Below, piece by piece: positions 54,075-64,000 of a stretch of DNA of 64,000 bases (its first letter is position 1; each line of letters begins with the position of its first letter). A model generated the notes under the pieces. The model saw only the letters and a program-made list of their open reading frames with translations, was not told the DNA's origin and ran no database searches. The DNA comes from Bradyrhizobium diazoefficiens (GTDB lineage Bacteria; Pseudomonadota; Alphaproteobacteria; Rhizobiales; Xanthobacteraceae): NCBI RefSeq assembly GCF_016616235.1, contig NZ_CP067100.1, positions 4,151,001 to 4,215,000 of the forward strand, given 5' to 3'. A program made the translations under genes and the position numbers.

Positions 54075-54850
54075 GGTGATCGCACAAGCATCCTGTGTCA
54101 CATCCACCCCCCGCCGGGCAGATCCAGCCGCCACCGCGCAGCCGGATTAACCGATTCGCTGCGGAACAGTCGGGGGACGTTGGACAACTCGTGCACAGGT
54201 GATGCTTTCTGCGGAACCCTGGGACTCATACTAGCCGGGCGCGGAACAGTGGGACAGGCCCGCAACTGCGAAAGCGCTGCCCAAACGCGCTGATATCAGA
54301 ATGAGGCAAATACAAGAAACCATTGTCTTGCAGCGCTTTCTTGCACTCTCGGACCGCCCGGCGCGCATTCGAGCTTACCAAGATTTCATGTGATATTGCC
54401 GCCACACCGCAGCCCAGCCCTTCAATCCGGCGGCATCGGCGGCAACAGCAATGGATGCGGCCTTCAGCTCGGTCTCTCGACGCCTGCCCCCGGCCGTCCC
54501 GGCCGTTCTCGCGAGGTCACAGGCGAAACTCAATAGACATCCGCCGCGCAAATATGTCTTCGGCCTTCCCTGCGCTATCCACGCTTATGCCGATTGCCAA
54601 TTTCGGACATCCTGCCTGATGCGATGCGAGCCGCCGGTGACGACCGTTATTTTTCACGCTCGCGCGAAGATCGGCCATATCCTCCTACTGATATCCCGCC
54701 TCACGGTGGGCGGCATCTCTTCGCCGAAATATCGCTGCATCGACGGGCGCTTCGGCGGATTTCGCCGCAGCGCAAAAGCCTTCCCCTTTGGTCTCCCAAG
54801 CACTAGGTTCTGGCCAACCAGATCAACCCTTGCCAGTGATTTCCCCCGAT
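54075..54850. promoter_or_regulatory. long divergent intergenic region, efflux operon / cysK
   Basis: About 780 bases between divergent starts. Several open frames exist, for example 54451-54867 and 54594-54806 on the plus strand, but none shows family resemblance or a good ribosome-binding site. I see no operator palindrome near the efflux start. The length is unusual here and might hide a small RNA, which I cannot show. Confidence 0.4.
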
Positions 54851-55885
54851 ATGACCCCTCGAAATGACGTTGTCGAAGCGATTGGCAATACTCCGCTGAT
54901 CAAACTCAAGCGCGCTTCCGAACTGACCGGCTGCACCATCCTGGGCAAGGCCGAGTTCATGAACCCGGGTCAGTCGGTCAAGGACCGCGCCGGCAAATGG
55001 ATGATCCTGGAGGCCGAGAAGCGCGGCGAGCTCAAGCCGGGCGGTCTCGTCGTGGAAGCCACCGCCGGCAACACCGGCATCGGCCTTGCGGTCGTGGCGA
55101 GCGCGCGTGGCTATCGTACGCTGATCGTGATCCCGGAGACGCAGAGCCAGGAGAAGAAGGATTTTCTGAAGCTGTGCGGCGCCGAGCTGCTGGAATCACC
55201 GGCACTGCCCTACTCCAATCCCAACAATTACCAGCACGTCGGCCGCCGGCTCGCCGACGAGCTGCGCAAGACCGAGCCGAACGGCGTGCTGTTCGCCGAC
55301 CAGTGGAACAACCTCGACAACGCCAAGGCGCATTACGAGTCCACGGGACCCGAGATCTGGCAGCAGACCGGCGGCAAGATCGACGGCTTCATCTGTTCGG
55401 TCGGCACCGGGGGCACGCTGGCCGGCGTCAGCCGCTATCTCAAGGAGAAGCACCCGGGCATCATCAACGCCTGCGCCGATCCGCACGGTTTTGCGATGTA
55501 CGAACTGTTCAAGAACGGTGAGGCCAAATCGACGTCCGGCGATTCCATCACGGAAGGAATTGGGCTCGGCCGTGTCACGCCCGTCATCGAGACCGCCAAA
55601 GTCGATGATGCCTTCCTGATTCCGGATGAGGAGGCCGTGAAGGTGATCTACGACCTGCTTCAGCACGAAGGCCTGTGCCTCGGCGGCTCGACCGGTATCA
55701 ACGTCGCGGGCGCCATCCGGCTCGCCAAGCAGCTCGGGCCCGGCAAGACCATCGTCACCGTGCTCTGTGATTCCGGCAGCCGTTATCAGTCAAAGCTGTT
55801 CAACGCCGACTTCATGCGCGCCAAGAACCTGCCCGTGCCCGAATGGCTGGAGAAGCGCAGCAACATCAAGCTGCCATTCGTCTAG
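54851..55885 (+). CDS. cysK: cysteine synthase A (O-acetylserine sulfhydrylase)
   Basis: PLP enzyme that makes cysteine from O-acetylserine and sulfide. 344 residues from ATG 54851 (MTPRNDVVEAIGNTPLIKLK). The PLP lysine is in FMNPGQSVKDRAGKWM, the TSGNT-type loop is EATAGNTGIGLAV, and the phosphate loop here reads GLCLGGSTGINVAGA. DGFICSVGTGGTLAGVSRYL is conserved. The TTG start 63 bases upstream is improbable. It belongs to the longer alphaproteobacterial type rather than the short enteric CysK. Serine O-acetyltransferase is not nearby. Confidence 0.93.
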   Translation: MTPRNDVVEAIGNTPLIKLKRASELTGCTILGKAEFMNPGQSVKDRAGKWMILEAEKRGELKPGGLVVEATAGNTGIGLAVVASARGYRTLIVIPETQSQEKKDFLKLCGAELLESPALPYSNPNNYQHVGRRLADELRKTEPNGVLFADQWNNLDNAKAHYESTGPEIWQQTGGKIDGFICSVGTGGTLAGVSRYLKEKHPGIINACADPHGFAMYELFKNGEAKSTSGDSITEGIGLGRVTPVIETAKVDDAFLIPDEEAVKVIYDLLQHEGLCLGGSTGINVAGAIRLAKQLGPGKTIVTVLCDSGSRYQSKLFNADFMRAKNLPVPEWLEKRSNIKLPFV

Positions 55886-56003
55886 GCGGTTGGTTGCGGC
55901 GCAGCGATCTGTATCCCTAAAAGTCTAAGAGATCGACAGTTTCCAACGGCCCGGCTGCCGCAGGGTGGCAAAGGCGCTCTCGCGCCGTGTCCCCCCTACG
56001 AGA

Positions 56004-56741
56004 TCAGCGCAAGATCTGGCTCAGAAACAGTTTCGTGCGCGCGTGCTGGGGAGCCGCGAAGAACTCGTTCGGCGTATTCGCCTCGATGATCTGGCCGGCA
56101 TCCATGAACACGACGCGGTTGGCGACCTCGCGGGCAAAGCCCATCTCGTGGGTGACGACCAGCATGGTCATGCCCTCCTCGGCGAGATCGACCATGGTGT
56201 CGAGCACCTCCTTGACCATCTCAGGATCGAGCGCCGAGGTCGGCTCATCGAACAGCATGACCTTCGGGTTCATGGTCAATGCGCGCGCGATCGCGACGCG
56301 CTGCTGCTGGCCACCGGACATCTGGCCCGGAAACTTGTTGGCCTGGTGCGGGATCTTGACCCGCTCCAGAAATTTCATCGCGGCCGCCTCGGCGTCCTTC
56401 TTGGGGATGTTGCGCACCCAGATTGGCGCCAGCGTGCAATTGTCGAGCACGGTCAGATGCGGGAACAGATTGAAGCTCTGGAACACCATGCCGACCTCGC
56501 GGCGCACGGCGTCGACGTGCTTGAGGTTCGGCCCGAGCTCGATGCCGTCGACGACGATCTCGCCCTCCTGGAATTCCTCCAGCGCATTGATGCAGCGGAT
56601 CAGCGTCGACTTGCCCGAGCCCGAGGGGCCGCAGATCACGATGCGCTCGCCCTTGTGGACCTCGAGGTCGATGTCACGCAGCACGTGGAAGTCGCCGTAC
56701 CATTTGTTGAGGCCGGAAATCTTGACGATGGGTTCGGACAT
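56004..56741 (-). CDS. aapP: general L-amino acid ABC transporter ATP-binding protein AapP
   Basis: ATPase of the Aap importer, 245 residues from ATG 56741. Walker A is [20 protein letters not shown], the Q-loop [17 protein letters not shown], the signature [15 protein letters not shown], Walker [17 protein letters not shown] and the switch histidine [16 protein letters not shown]. Ends in [10 protein letters not shown]. It starts 11 bases after aapM. Last gene of the four. Confidence 0.96.
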   Translation of the reverse strand: MSEPIVKISGLNKWYGDFHVLRDIDLEVHKGERIVICGPSGSGKSTLIRCINALEEFQEGEIVVDGIELGPNLKHVDAVRREVGMVFQSFNLFPHLTVLDNCTLAPIWVRNIPKKDAEAAAMKFLERVKIPHQANKFPGQMSGGQQQRVAIARALTMNPKVMLFDEPTSALDPEMVKEVLDTMVDLAEEGMTMLVVTHEMGFAREVANRVVFMDAGQIIEANTPNEFFAAPQHARTKLFLSQILR

Positions 56742-56752
56742 GGTGACCTCGA

Positions 56753-58258
56753 TCAGTTGCGACGGTGGGCGTTGAGACGGTGCTCGACGAAGAGCGAGTA
56801 ACGCGACATTCCAAAGCAGAACAGAAAATAGATGATTCCGGCGAAGGCAAAGCCGGTGAACAAGGTTGACGGCGCCGACCACTTCGGATCCGCGAACGAG
56901 GCGCGCAGCGACCCTAGCAAATCGAACAGCGCGACGATCGAGACCAGCGACGTATCCTTGAACAGCGAGATGAAGCTGTTGACGAGGTTCGGGATGACGT
57001 GGCGCAGCGCCTGCGGCAGCACGATCAGCGAGGTCGTCTTCCACCACGACAGCCCGAGCGCCGCCGCCGCCTCGCCCTGCCCGCGCGGGATCGCAGCGAG
57101 GCCGCCGCGAACGTTCTCGGCCTGATAGGCGCCCGTGAACAGTGCAATCCCGATCAGCGCGCGGACGAGACCGTCGACCGTGAAATTGCCGGGCAGGAAC
57201 AGCGGCAGCATGTAGGTGGCGAAGAACAGCACGGTGATCAGCGGCACGCCGCGCCAGAACTCGATGAAGGCGATCGAGAAGATCCGGATCAGGGGGATGG
57301 TGGAGCGACGGCCGAGCGCCAGCGCGATGCCGATCGGCAATGAGGTGACGATGCCGGCGACGGAGACCACCAGCGTCACCAGAAGGCCGCCCCAGAGTCT
57401 CGTCTGCACGACCGGCAGTCCGCCGTGATCGAGCCCCATCAGCTTGATCACGATCGCGATGGCGACGAAAGTCGCGAGGCTCCACGCCAGGGGACGCCAT
57501 CCCGTGCGCACGCCGCCGCCGACCACGAAGGCAATCAAGGACACGACCACGGTGGTGATCGCAAAATCGGTCCAGACCGATTGGCCCGAGCCCTCGAGCT
57601 GGTCACGCAGCCAGGTCAGCGGAAAGATCAGCCAGTAAATCGCCGTGCCGACCAGCAGGATGAGGTTGCCGATGGCCCACAACAGCGGCGCGATCGCCGA
57701 GGTCTTGCTGAGGCTGAGCAGCACCTGTCCGGCGCCGATGATGCTGTCGTCGAACAGTTGCAGCAGGTCCGCCGTCCCGCTCAGGCCAAATCCCTTGATG
57801 CCGCCGCCATGCAGCAGGAAGAATGCCACCACGGGAAAGGCGAAGAAGAACAGGCCGGCGTTGATCGCCTTCGCCGGCAGACGCGGAACGAGCATCGGCA
57901 GCAACAGAACGGCTGCCACGACGAAGGTGAGATTGACCCGCCAGCGCTCGGCCTCGGGATAGAAGCCATAGATCAATTGCGGCAGCTTGGCCTGGATGTA
58001 GGGCCAGCAGGCGCCGTTCTCGATCAGGCACGCCGTGCGGTCCGTGCCGGACCAGACCGCGTCGACGAACAGGAACTTGACCGATGGCACGATGGTGAAC
58101 CAGAGCAGCAAGGCACCGACGATGGTGATCAGGATGTTGGTCGGTGAGTTCAACAGGCGCATGCGCACCAGGCCGACGAAGCCCGTCGTCTTCACCGGCG
58201 CAGGACGCTCGGCGAGCAGATCCTGGCGGACATAGGCGGATGAGCTGATGTCGGTCAT
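56753..58258 (-). CDS. aapM: general L-amino acid ABC permease AapM
   Basis: Inner-membrane subunit, 501 residues from ATG 58258, overlapping the aapQ stop as ATGA. An extended N-terminal half with helices ([20 protein letters not shown]) precedes the permease domain, typical of AapM. The EAA loop that contacts the ATPase is [20 protein letters not shown] with [20 protein letters not shown] after it. Ends with [20 protein letters not shown] and a short tail. Confidence 0.95.
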   Translation of the reverse strand: MTDISSSAYVRQDLLAERPAPVKTTGFVGLVRMRLLNSPTNILITIVGALLLWFTIVPSVKFLFVDAVWSGTDRTACLIENGACWPYIQAKLPQLIYGFYPEAERWRVNLTFVVAAVLLLPMLVPRLPAKAINAGLFFFAFPVVAFFLLHGGGIKGFGLSGTADLLQLFDDSIIGAGQVLLSLSKTSAIAPLLWAIGNLILLVGTAIYWLIFPLTWLRDQLEGSGQSVWTDFAITTVVVSLIAFVVGGGVRTGWRPLAWSLATFVAIAIVIKLMGLDHGGLPVVQTRLWGGLLVTLVVSVAGIVTSLPIGIALALGRRSTIPLIRIFSIAFIEFWRGVPLITVLFFATYMLPLFLPGNFTVDGLVRALIGIALFTGAYQAENVRGGLAAIPRGQGEAAAALGLSWWKTTSLIVLPQALRHVIPNLVNSFISLFKDTSLVSIVALFDLLGSLRASFADPKWSAPSTLFTGFAFAGIIYFLFCFGMSRYSLFVEHRLNAHRRN

Positions 58259-59460
58259 GCGCCGAGGCTCCGGCTGACGCGCCAACCGTAGACGCTCATG
58301 ATCGCGCTGGTGAGCAGCGAGATCAGAAGATAGACGCCCATCGTCATGGCGATGATCTCGATGGCCTGCCCGGTCTGGCTCAGCGACGTGCCGGCCCAGA
58401 CTGACACGAGGTCAGGATAGCCGATCGCGACCGCCAGCGAGGAATTTTTGGTGAGGTTGAGATACTGGTTGGTCAGCGGCGGCACGATCACGCGCATCGC
58501 CTGCGGCACGATGATCAGGCGCAGCGTGGTGCCGCGGCTGAGGCCGAGCGAGGACCCCGCCTCCATCTGGCCCTTGTGCACCGACAGGATGCCGGCGCGC
58601 ACGATCTCGGCGATGAAGGCGGCGGTATAGGTCGACAGCGCCACCGTCAGCGCCACGAATTCCGGAACGATCCGCGAGCCGCCGGCGAAGTTGAACCCCT
58701 TGAGCTGCGGCAGCTCGAACGTGAATGGCAGCCCTGAGACCAGTATGGTGACGAGCGGCAGGGCGAACAGCAGAACCAGCACGTAGGGCCAGATCCGGAT
58801 CATCTGCCCGCGCTGGAACAGCGCCCGCCGCGCATAGATGCGCAAGCCGATCGACGCCGCGATGCCGAACGCCGCCACCGCCACGAACGGCTCGAGCCCG
58901 CTCTCGCCGATCGGGCGCGGGATGACGAGGCCACGGTTGCTGATGAAGCCGATGCCGAGCAGCGAAATGCTCTGCCGCGGATTGGGCAGGGCCGCGAGCA
59001 CAGCCAGGTACCAGAACAGGATCTGGAACAGCAGCGGCAGGTTGCGGATGATCTCGACATAGATCTCGCCGACGCGCGACAGAAGCCAGTTCGGCGACAA
59101 CCGGCACAAGGCGACGATGAAGCCGATCACGGTGGCAAAGAAAATACCGACCACCGAGACCACGAGGGTGTTGAGGAGACCGACCACGAACACGCGCAGG
59201 AACGTGTCCGAGCCGGTGTAGGAGATCAGGGTCTGGTTGACGTCGAAGCCGGCGTTGTTGCGGAGGAAGCCGAAGCCGGCGGCGATGTGCTGGTTCTCGA
59301 GATTGGCGCGGGCGTTGGAGACGATCTCGTAGCCGATCCACCCCAGGATCGCGGCGAAGGCAAACTGGACGGCGACGCCGTTCCAGCCTGCCTTGCCGCC
59401 CAGAATGCGCCTGATCTTCAGCGCGATCTGGGCCGGCGGTTTTCGAGCCTCGGTGCTCAT
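58255..59460 (-). CDS. aapQ: general L-amino acid ABC permease AapQ
   Basis: Second permease subunit, 401 residues. Helices at AVQFAFAAILGWIGYEIVSN and FVVGLLNTLVVSVVGIFFAT, with a soluble insertion before the main domain. The EAA loop reads GQMEAGSSLGLSRGTTLRLI followed by PQAMRVIVPPLTNQYLNLTK. It begins 19 bases after aapJ. AapQ and AapM form the heterodimeric channel. Confidence 0.95.
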   Translation of the reverse strand: MSTEARKPPAQIALKIRRILGGKAGWNGVAVQFAFAAILGWIGYEIVSNARANLENQHIAAGFGFLRNNAGFDVNQTLISYTGSDTFLRVFVVGLLNTLVVSVVGIFFATVIGFIVALCRLSPNWLLSRVGEIYVEIIRNLPLLFQILFWYLAVLAALPNPRQSISLLGIGFISNRGLVIPRPIGESGLEPFVAVAAFGIAASIGLRIYARRALFQRGQMIRIWPYVLVLLFALPLVTILVSGLPFTFELPQLKGFNFAGGSRIVPEFVALTVALSTYTAAFIAEIVRAGILSVHKGQMEAGSSLGLSRGTTLRLIIVPQAMRVIVPPLTNQYLNLTKNSSLAVAIGYPDLVSVWAGTSLSQTGQAIEIIAMTMGVYLLISLLTSAIMSVYGWRVSRSLGA

Positions 59461-59479
59461 CGCCGCGGATCAGGCGGGA

Positions 59480-60496
59480 TCAGCGGATCGGCGGCGCGTA
59501 CTGGAGACCACCCTTGTTCCAGAGATTGTTGAGCCCGCGATTGATCGCGAGCGGCGAGCCCGCGCCGACATTGCGGTCGAACACTTCCCCGTAATTGCCG
59601 ACGGCCTTCACGATGCGGATCACCCAGTCCTTGGTGAGGCCGAGCTGCTCACCGAAATTGCCATCGGTGCCGAGCACGCGTTTCAGCTCCGGATTGTCCA
59701 TCTTGGCTTTCTCGTCGACGTTCTTCGAGGTGATGCCGAGCTCTTCGGCGGTGATCATCGCAAACAGCGTCCATTTCACGATGTCGAACCACTGGTCGTC
59801 GCCGTGCCGCACCATCGGCCCGAGCGGCTCCTTCGAGATGATCTCCGGCAGCACCATGTGGTCGTTGGGATTGGCAAGCTTCAGGCGATTGGAGTAGAGG
59901 CCCGACTGGTCGGTGGTGAAAACGTCGCAACGCCCGGCCTCATAGGCCTTGACGGTTTCGTCGTTGGTGCCGAACGCGATCACCTCGTACTTCATGTTGT
60001 TGGCCTTGAAGTAATCGGCGAGATTTTGTTCCGTGGTGGTGCCGGTCTGCACGCAGACCGAGGCGCTGTTCAGTTCGAGCGCCGAGTTCACCTTGAGCGA
60101 CTTCTTCACCATGAAGCCCTGTCCGTCATAATAGGTCACGCCGGTGAAATTGGCGCCGAGCGAGGTGTCGCGCGAGAGGGTCCAGGTGGTGTTGCGCGAG
60201 AGCACGTCGATCTCGCCAGATTGCAGCGCGGTAAAGCGGTCCTTGGCCGAGGTCGGCACGAACTTGACCTTGGTCGGGTCGTTGAAGATGGCGGCCGCGA
60301 TCGCGCGGCAAACGTCGACGTCGAGGCCGGTCCAGTTGCCCTTGTCGTCGGGCGAGGAGAAGCCCGGCAGGCCCTGGCTGACACCGCAGGACAGCGTGCC
60401 TCGGTCCTTGACGGTCTTGAGCGTTTGCGCACCGGCGGTCTGGGCCGTCAGGCCGGCGGCGAGAGCGAAAGTGAGAGCCAGGGTCACGCGTTTCAT
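59480..60496 (-). CDS. aapJ: general L-amino acid-binding protein AapJ
   Basis: Periplasmic receptor, 338 residues from ATG 60496. Signal peptide MKRVTLALTFALAAGLTAQT, cleaved near AGAQT. Ligand-binding segments include GVSQGLPGFSSPDDKGNWTG with DVDVCRAIAAAIFND, KDRFTALQSGEIDVLSRNTT and DVFTTDQSGLYSNR. C-terminal DRNVGAGSPLAINRGLNNLW is typical of AapJ. In rhizobia the Aap system is a broad amino-acid scavenger under Ntr control. First gene of the operon, divergent from metC. Confidence 0.95.
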   Translation of the reverse strand: MKRVTLALTFALAAGLTAQTAGAQTLKTVKDRGTLSCGVSQGLPGFSSPDDKGNWTGLDVDVCRAIAAAIFNDPTKVKFVPTSAKDRFTALQSGEIDVLSRNTTWTLSRDTSLGANFTGVTYYDGQGFMVKKSLKVNSALELNSASVCVQTGTTTEQNLADYFKANNMKYEVIAFGTNDETVKAYEAGRCDVFTTDQSGLYSNRLKLANPNDHMVLPEIISKEPLGPMVRHGDDQWFDIVKWTLFAMITAEELGITSKNVDEKAKMDNPELKRVLGTDGNFGEQLGLTKDWVIRIVKAVGNYGEVFDRNVGAGSPLAINRGLNNLWNKGGLQYAPPIR

Positions 60497-60887
60497 GGGC
60501 TGAAGGCCTTTCAAGGTCGTCTCAAGGAACGTTGTCTCAGGATCGTCGCTGCCAGGACCAGGGGTCGCAAGACCTAGCCTTGCAAGAGTCATGCTGGAAA
60601 AACTTGCCGAACACCCGCCCCATCCCTGAAAGGCCATACCTTAATCCCCGCCGCAGGCGCCCGCTTGATGGCTGGGCGCAAGGTCCGGTCAGACGATGGA
60701 TCGAAGGTCGCGGCAGGCCCCTCAACATGCGGCGACTGAATAGCACCTGCGCATCACAGAACGACTGGCGAGCCGGGTCAAGGGGTTGACGGGAGTCTTC
60801 TGTATTCTGTTATTAACGACAGCGGCCTTTCGGCCAGCCCGCGGCGCGCCTTGCGCTGAGCGGAAACGCGGTTTTGAAAGCAGACGC
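60497..60887. promoter_or_regulatory. divergent aapJ / metC control region
   Basis: About 390 bases. A candidate metC promoter has TTGACG at 60786-60791 and, after 18 bases, TTATTA at 60810-60815. No GCAC-N7-GTGC site was found here for NtrC control of aapJ, and no SAM-II-like fold is evident before metC. Confidence 0.4.
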
Positions 60888-62072
60888 ATGGATTCCTCGC
60901 ATCCCTCTCAGCAGCAGGCCGAGACCCGGCTGGTCACTTCCGGCCGCGACACCAAGGCGCAGAAGGGGTTCGTCAATCCGCCGGTGTTCCATGGCTCGAC
61001 CGTGCTCTATCCGACCGCCGAGGATCTGCACGCCCATCGCGGCGAGTTCACCTATGGCCGCCACGGCACTCCGACGACCAAGGCATTCCAGGAGACGCTC
61101 ATGGCGCTGGAGGGGCCGCAATGTGCCGGCGTCGGCATCGTTCCGTCGGGCCTCTCGGCGATCTCGACCACCCTGCTCTCAGTGTTGAAGACCGGCGACC
61201 ATCTGCTCGTCTGCGACAACGTCTACCGGCCCTCGCGCAATTTCTGCAACGGCATGCTCGCCCGCTACGGCGTCGAGACCACCTATTTCGATCCGCTGAT
61301 CGGCGTCGGCATCGACAAGCTGTTCAAGTCCAACACGCGCGCGGTGCTGGTGGAGGCGCCGGGCTCGCAATCGTTCGAGATGCCTGACATCCGCGCCATC
61401 GCCGGGGTCGCGCATGCCAAGGGCGCGCTCGTCATCGACGACAACACCTGGGCGACGCCGCTCTATCACCGTTCGCTCGAGCAGGGCGTCGACATCAGCA
61501 TGCAGGCCGCCACCAAATATATCGGCGGCCATTCCGACATCATGTTCGGCACCATCTCGGCCAACGCGAAAGCCTGGCCGCAGATTGCGGAAGGCATCCG
61601 CCTGCTCGGCGTCTGCGCCGGTCCGGACGATGTTTTCCTCGCCCTGCGCGGCCTGCGCACGCTGTCGGTGCGCCTCGCGCAGCATCATCGTTCGGGCCTT
61701 GAAATGGCAAGCTGGCTCGCTGCTCGACCGGAAGTCGCGCGCGTCCTGCATCCCGGGCTCGAGACCGATCCGGGCCACGCGATCTGGAAGCGCGACTTCA
61801 CCGGCGCCTCGGGCCTGTTCAGCATCGTCTTGAAGCCGGCGCCGCAGAAGGCCGTCGACACCATGCTCGACACGCTCAAACTGTTCGGCATGGGATTTTC
61901 CTGGGGCGGCTTCGAGAGCCTGGCAATCCCGTTCGACTGCGACGCCTATCGCACCGCGACCAAATGGGCGCCGGGCGGTCCGACGCTGCGTCTGCACATC
62001 GGCCTGGAAAACACCGACGACCTCAAGACCGATCTCGATCGCGGCTTTGCTGCCCTCAAAGCAGCGATGTGA
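60888..62072 (+). CDS. metC: cystathionine beta-lyase MetC
   Basis: PLP enzyme that splits cystathionine to homocysteine, 394 residues from ATG 60888 (MDSSHPSQQQ). The PLP lysine is in MQAATKYIGGHSDIMFGT. Also typical are FTYGRHGTPTTKAFQETLMA, GIVPSGLSAISTTLL and VIDDNTWATPLYHRSLEQGV. The C-terminal part holds the MGFSWGGFESLAIPF segment, which marks the beta-lyase group (SWGGFESL) rather than gamma-lyases. The frame is open upstream but lacks similarity. It is divergent from aapJ. Confidence 0.95.
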   Translation: MDSSHPSQQQAETRLVTSGRDTKAQKGFVNPPVFHGSTVLYPTAEDLHAHRGEFTYGRHGTPTTKAFQETLMALEGPQCAGVGIVPSGLSAISTTLLSVLKTGDHLLVCDNVYRPSRNFCNGMLARYGVETTYFDPLIGVGIDKLFKSNTRAVLVEAPGSQSFEMPDIRAIAGVAHAKGALVIDDNTWATPLYHRSLEQGVDISMQAATKYIGGHSDIMFGTISANAKAWPQIAEGIRLLGVCAGPDDVFLALRGLRTLSVRLAQHHRSGLEMASWLAARPEVARVLHPGLETDPGHAIWKRDFTGASGLFSIVLKPAPQKAVDTMLDTLKLFGMGFSWGGFESLAIPFDCDAYRTATKWAPGGPTLRLHIGLENTDDLKTDLDRGFAALKAAM

Positions 62073-62198
62073 GCCTGCTCACGGGAAAGAGCGGCTGAGG
62101 AACGCGCAGACACAGCACGCGTTAACGCCCACGCGTCAACAAAGGGTTTGATCCTCAGGCATTTGGCGCTAGCCTAACCAATCGACTCCAATCCGGAT

Positions 62199-63896
62199 AT
62201 GGAGCATGGGAAGTTGGTTCTGCTCGATCTCATGGGCGGCATTGCGCTGTTGTTGTGGGGCCTGCACATGGTCCACAGCGGCATTTTGCGCGCCTTTGGC
62301 CCGGACCTGCGGCACCTGCTTGGCAAGGCACTCGGCAACCGCTTCAAGGCGTTTGCGGCCGGCCTCGGCCTGACCGCGGCTCTCCAGAGCAGTACGGCGA
62401 CGGCACTGATCACCAGCTCGTTCGCGGCCGAAGGGCTCGTCAGCCTTGCCGCTGCACTTGCCATCATGCTCGGAGCCAATGTCGGCACGACGCTGATCGT
62501 GCAGGTGCTGTCGTTCAATATCGCGGCCATCGCTCCAGTGCTGTTCGTGCTCGGGCTCGTCGCCTTCCGCTCGGGGCCGCGCTCGCGGATCAAGGATGTC
62601 GGTCGCGTCTCCATCGGTCTCGGCCTGATGCTGCTGTCGCTGCACATTCTGCTCGACACGCTGGCGCCGGCGGAGACCGCACCCGGCATGCGCGTGGTGA
62701 TGTCGGCGATAACAGGCGACCCCGTTCTGTGCATCGCGATTGCAGCGCTCGTCACCTGGGCTGTGCATTCGAGCGTCGCCAGCGTGCTCTTGATCATGTC
62801 GCTGGCCTATTCGCAGTTCATCGCGCCTGACGCGGCGCTCGCGCTGGTGCTGGGAGCCAATCTCGGCAGCGCCATCAATCCCGTCTTCGAAGGCGCCAGG
62901 CGCGACGATCCCGCGAGCTACCGCGTGCCGCTCGGCAATCTCATCAATCGCATCGTCGGAATCGCGCTCGTCTTGCCGTTCCTGAGCGTGATCGCCTCGC
63001 ATATGCACGCCTGGCAGCCCGATCTCGCGAAGATGACGGCGGCCTTCCATATTGCCTTTAATGTCGGGACGGCCGTCATCTTCATCGGCCTGCTGGACAA
63101 CATGTCGCGTGTCCTGACCCGGCTGTTGCCCGATCGCGTTCGGGAGGCCGATCCGGCCCGGCCGCGCTACCTCGACGAGAGCGCATTGGAGACGCCATCA
63201 CTGGCGCTCGCCGACGCCGCTCGCGAGACCTTGCGGATGGGTGATCTTGTCGAAGTCATGCTGCGCAAGGTGATGACGGCGATGATGACGGGCGACCGCG
63301 CGCTGGTCGACCAAGTCACCAAGACCGACAATGCCGTTGATGGCCTCGACGAAGCGATCAAGCTCTACGTGACGAAACTGACCCGCGGAAGCCTCGACGA
63401 GACTGAGGGCCGGCGGGCGATGGAGATCATCTCCTTCGCTATCAACCTCGAGCATATCGGTGACATCATCGACAAGAATTTGAGCGAGCTTGCAATCAAG
63501 AAGATCAAGCGCCGCCTCCAGTTCTCGGCCGAAGGCGCCGAGGAGCTCGCCGCCTTCCACAAGCGCACGATGGACTCGCTGCGCATCGCTTTCGGCGTCT
63601 TCATGTCGGGCGACGCCAACGAGGCGCGCAAGCTGTTGGTGGAGAAGACCGCGCTCAGGAACACCGAACTCGCCGCCGTCGAGCGCCATCTCGACCGCCT
63701 GCGCGAGGGCCGCCCTGAGACTATCGAGACCACCTCGCTGCATCTGGACGTGTTGCGCGACCTGCGCCGCATCCACTCGCACATCTGCTCGGTCGCGTAT
63801 CCCGTGCTGGATGCGGCAGGCGAGCCCTATCGCAGGACCAAGGCGGAGGCCGCCGCCCTACCCGCAACAGGCGCGGCCTCGGCGCTGCCGCGCTGA
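62199..63896 (+). CDS. Na/Pi cotransporter family protein with PhoU domain
   Basis: Sodium-coupled phosphate transporter of the NptA/YjbB type, 565 residues. The membrane part (about 1-310) has two inverted repeats with the motifs AALQSSTATALITSSFAAEG and WAVHSSVASVLLIMSLAYS; the QSS/HSS sequences bind phosphate in the family. The C-terminal soluble part (about 340-545) is a helical PhoU-like domain with LEHIGDIIDKNLSELAIKKI. An Arg/Ala-rich tail ends it. No pho genes are beside it. In this family the PhoU part probably regulates transport. Confidence 0.92.
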   Translation: MEHGKLVLLDLMGGIALLLWGLHMVHSGILRAFGPDLRHLLGKALGNRFKAFAAGLGLTAALQSSTATALITSSFAAEGLVSLAAALAIMLGANVGTTLIVQVLSFNIAAIAPVLFVLGLVAFRSGPRSRIKDVGRVSIGLGLMLLSLHILLDTLAPAETAPGMRVVMSAITGDPVLCIAIAALVTWAVHSSVASVLLIMSLAYSQFIAPDAALALVLGANLGSAINPVFEGARRDDPASYRVPLGNLINRIVGIALVLPFLSVIASHMHAWQPDLAKMTAAFHIAFNVGTAVIFIGLLDNMSRVLTRLLPDRVREADPARPRYLDESALETPSLALADAARETLRMGDLVEVMLRKVMTAMMTGDRALVDQVTKTDNAVDGLDEAIKLYVTKLTRGSLDETEGRRAMEIISFAINLEHIGDIIDKNLSELAIKKIKRRLQFSAEGAEELAAFHKRTMDSLRIAFGVFMSGDANEARKLLVEKTALRNTELAAVERHLDRLREGRPETIETTSLHLDVLRDLRRIHSHICSVAYPVLDAAGEPYRRTKAEAAALPATGAASALPR

Positions 63897-63905
63897 TGTC
63901 CCGGA

Positions 63906-64000
63906 TCAGCGGTCCAGCGTCTTCGACGCGGTGCCGTGGTTCTTCCAGATCAGCATGATGTTGCGCAGATAGATGATGGTCGCGAACAGCTGTCCGATGA
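63906..64000 (-). CDS. C-terminal end of a LAB_N-domain (lipid A-related) membrane protein
   Basis: Only the last 31 codons are in the window, ending at TGA 63908-63906. The visible sequence IGQLFATIIYLRNIMLIWKN matches the end of the LAB_N domain, known from the N-terminus of some lipid-A-disaccharide synthases and from stand-alone small membrane proteins. Stop and neighbouring Na/Pi gene stop are nine bases apart, convergent. The rest lies beyond the right edge. Confidence 0.7.
   Translation of the reverse strand, partial: IGQLFATIIYLRNIMLIWKNHGTASKTLDR

Noticed and set aside
54451..54867. 138-codon plus-strand frame before cysK
   Set aside because: It overlaps the cysK start, has no recognisable motif, and a competing frame in the same place looks no worse; most likely non-coding.
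60497..60887. SAM-II riboswitch before metC
   Set aside because: Such elements occur before methionine genes in alphaproteobacteria, but I could not find the conserved stem and pseudoknot sequence here.

Overview
The window is a high-GC chromosomal segment from an alphaproteobacterium, most probably a Bradyrhizobium or close relative. I base this on the gene order dusB(nifR3)-ntrB-ntrC ... ntrY-ntrX-hfq-hflX, mazG and queC beside it, the fused ispDF, the order valS-popZ-tolC-pcm, the aapJQMP amino-acid transporter and three kinds of dispersed palindromic repeat. No sequence search was run. There are no phage genes, no recognisable insertion sequences and no CRISPR array.

Layout. 1-6 kb: a TRAP transporter operon (dctP, fused dctQM, an AMP-forming acyl-CoA ligase cut by the left edge) facing away from an M24-family peptidase. 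6-10.5 kb: an iron-uptake locus (TonB-dependent receptor, PepSY membrane protein, periplasmic protein of unknown role). 10.7-12.6 kb: metN-metI without metQ. 13-14.7 kb: cobalt-type nitrile hydratase alpha, beta and accessory gene, translationally coupled, the alpha subunit with a His/Asp-rich N-terminus. 14.8-16.6 kb: queC and mazG, bounded by palindromic repeats. 16.7-30.8 kb: the nitrogen-regulation cluster on the minus strand. It is interrupted between ntrC and ntrY by about 4.7 kb holding an acyltransferase, a multi-pass GT-C-like membrane protein, a frameshifted small gene and much non-coding DNA. A palindrome of NtrC-site geometry lies just before dusB.

31-35 kb: ispDF, pncC/cinA, a COQ10/RatA-like gene, lipA and an alkyladenine DNA glycosylase. 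35-42 kb: valS, popZ, tolC, an isoaspartate methyltransferase-like gene, a small hypothetical gene and tRNA-Asn. 42-44 kb: small hypothetical genes, one broken short ORF and tRNA-Cys. 44-54 kb: a DTW-domain gene and a four-gene RND efflux operon with two tandem pump subunits. 54.8-64 kb: cysteine synthase, the aapJQMP transporter, metC, a Na/Pi cotransporter-PhoU protein and the end of a LAB_N-domain gene.

Together the genes are mostly housekeeping and nutrient scavenging: nitrogen sensing (NtrBC, NtrYX, Aap), sulfur and methionine metabolism (MetNI, CysK, MetC), iron, phosphate and organic-acid uptake, and efflux. The least conventional pieces are the insert in the ntr cluster, the TRAP/CoA-ligase/peptidase locus and the His-rich nitrile hydratase.
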